This document shows positions 5,070 through 5,656 of a stretch of 5,656 bases of DNA, piece by piece; positions within the stretch are counted from its first letter, which is position 1; the number at the start of each line of letters is the position of its first letter. The notes under the pieces are model-generated. The model ran no database searches, was not told the origin of the DNA, and worked only from the letters and a program-made list of their open reading frames with translations. Origin of the DNA: Planctomycetota bacterium (GTDB lineage Bacteria > Planctomycetota > Planctomycetia > Planctomycetales > Planctomycetaceae); the NCBI GenBank assembly GCA_023429275.1, contig JAEYWB010000556.1:1-5656 (forward strand), read 5' to 3'. Both the position numbers and the translations under genes were made by a program.

Positions 5070-5624
5070 ATGGATTTTGCCGCCAAGTTCGCCGATGGAA
5101 TGACCTACAAAGGTTTCCTCGAGCGGTACGGCTCTGCCGATCAGCGAGCCCGATGGAGCGACTTCTACGCCTCGGTCCGCCTCACGACGGCCCAGACCGA
5201 ACTGCTTGCCAGCTTCACCCGGGAGATGAAGATTCTCGTCCTCGCCGGGACCTGGTGCGGCGATTGCGTCAACCAGTGTCCGATCTTCGAACGGTTCGCC
5301 GAGCAGACGCCGACGCTCAAGATTCACTACTTCGACCGGGACGACAACCCGGACCTGGCCTCGGCTGTCCAGACGTGCGGCGCGGCCCGCGTCCCGACGG
5401 TCGTGTTCCTCAGCGAGGATGGCCATATCTGCGGCCGGTACGGCGACCGGACCCTTTCCAAGTATCGGTCGGTCGTCGAGTCGACGATCGGGGCGACCTG
5501 TTCGACCGGCCTGGTGGACGATTCCCTGACCGCAGCGGTCGTACAGGACTGGCTCAATGAGTTCGAGAGGATCCAGTGGATGCTCCGGACCTCGGCCCGT
5601 CTGCGGAAGATTCACAACGATTAG
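5070..5624 (+). CDS. Thioredoxin-fold protein with WCGDC active site
   Basis: A 184-residue cytoplasmic thioredoxin-family protein, probably a thiol-disulfide reductase or related redox protein. An N-terminal helical extension of about 50 residues (MDFAAKFADGMTYKGFLERYG) precedes the fold. Strand KILVLAGTWCGDC carries the redox pair C63 and C66, and the cis-proline loop is RVPTVVFLSEDG with P109. The C-terminal extension ends in helices with EFERIQWMLRTSARLRK. The WCGDC form, with Asp before the second Cys as in several thioredoxin_9-like bacterial proteins, differs from the classical WCGPC. Further cysteines lie at 70, 103, 121 and 144. No signal peptide or membrane segment is visible. The ATG at 5070 has AGGAA about 6 nt upstream. 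It is divergent from the PSCyt/PSD1 gene and separated from it by the repeat element, so a functional link is not implied. The substrate is unknown. Confidence 0.88.
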   Translation: MDFAAKFADGMTYKGFLERYGSADQRARWSDFYASVRLTTAQTELLASFTREMKILVLAGTWCGDCVNQCPIFERFAEQTPTLKIHYFDRDDNPDLASAVQTCGAARVPTVVFLSEDGHICGRYGDRTLSKYRSVVESTIGATCSTGLVDDSLTAAVVQDWLNEFERIQWMLRTSARLRKIHND

Positions 5625-5639
5625 TCATCAGCGAGTAGT

Positions 5640-5655
5640 CTTCCGATCTCGGAAG
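5640..5655 (+). terminator. Short hairpin after the thioredoxin-like gene, possible terminator cut by the window end
   Basis: CTTCCG-ATCT-CGGAAG forms a perfect 6-bp stem with a 4-nt loop, 15 nt after the stop codon. Its position suits a terminator, but the window ends one base later, so no T-tract can be seen. The stretch TCTTCCGATCT also equals the 3' end of the common Illumina adapter, so a library artefact at a contig end is an alternative. Confidence 0.3.
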
Positions 5656-5656
5656 G

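Noticed and set aside
5031..5615. 194-codon minus-strand open frame opposite the thioredoxin-like gene
   Set aside because: It is antisense to a gene with a clear thioredoxin active site and cis-proline loop, and its own translation shows no family motif.

Overview
The window looks like a piece of a GC-rich Planctomycetota chromosome, or a closely related PVC-group bacterium. The main evidence is an 832-residue exported cytochrome c-like protein with the layout PSCyt1 - PSCyt2 (DUF1549) - PSD1 (DUF1553), a family that is strongly expanded in planctomycetes. Both ends of the window are cut, so the left-most gene is partial. All family assignments were made by reading motifs, without database searches.

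Layout, read along the minus strand from right to left. The PSCyt/PSD1 gene (1793-4291) is followed after 40 nt by an antitoxin gene (1510-1752). This overlaps its ParE/RelE-type toxin gene (1224-1523) by 14 nt. After 19 nt comes a gene for a membrane protein with pieces of acyl-carrier-protein (ACP) fold (461-1204). After 68 nt comes a second antitoxin gene (144-392), again overlapping a second ParE-type toxin gene by 14 nt; that toxin runs off the left edge (1-157). The six genes are co-directional and tightly spaced, so they could share transcription. The two toxin-antitoxin (TA) modules are paralogues with the same architecture and they bracket the ACP-like gene.

The segment 4292-5069 (778 nt) holds no convincing gene. 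Its right half contains a compact repeat structure: 17-bp inverted repeats 227 bp apart enclose six consecutive hairpins, among them a two-hairpin motif present twice in the order A-B-A'-B'. To the right, divergently oriented on the plus strand, is a cytoplasmic thioredoxin-fold protein with a WCGDC active site (5070-5624). The window ends just after it in a short perfect hairpin.

How the genes relate: the PSCyt/PSD1 protein is a probable extracytoplasmic redox or polymer-degradation protein, and it lacks the DUF1501 partner gene commonly found beside it. The TA pair plus ACP-like block looks like an accessory insertion behind it. The most unusual points are the duplicated TA modules around the ACP-like gene, the apparently permuted ACP halves of that protein (phosphopantetheine serine missing), and the palindromic intergenic element.
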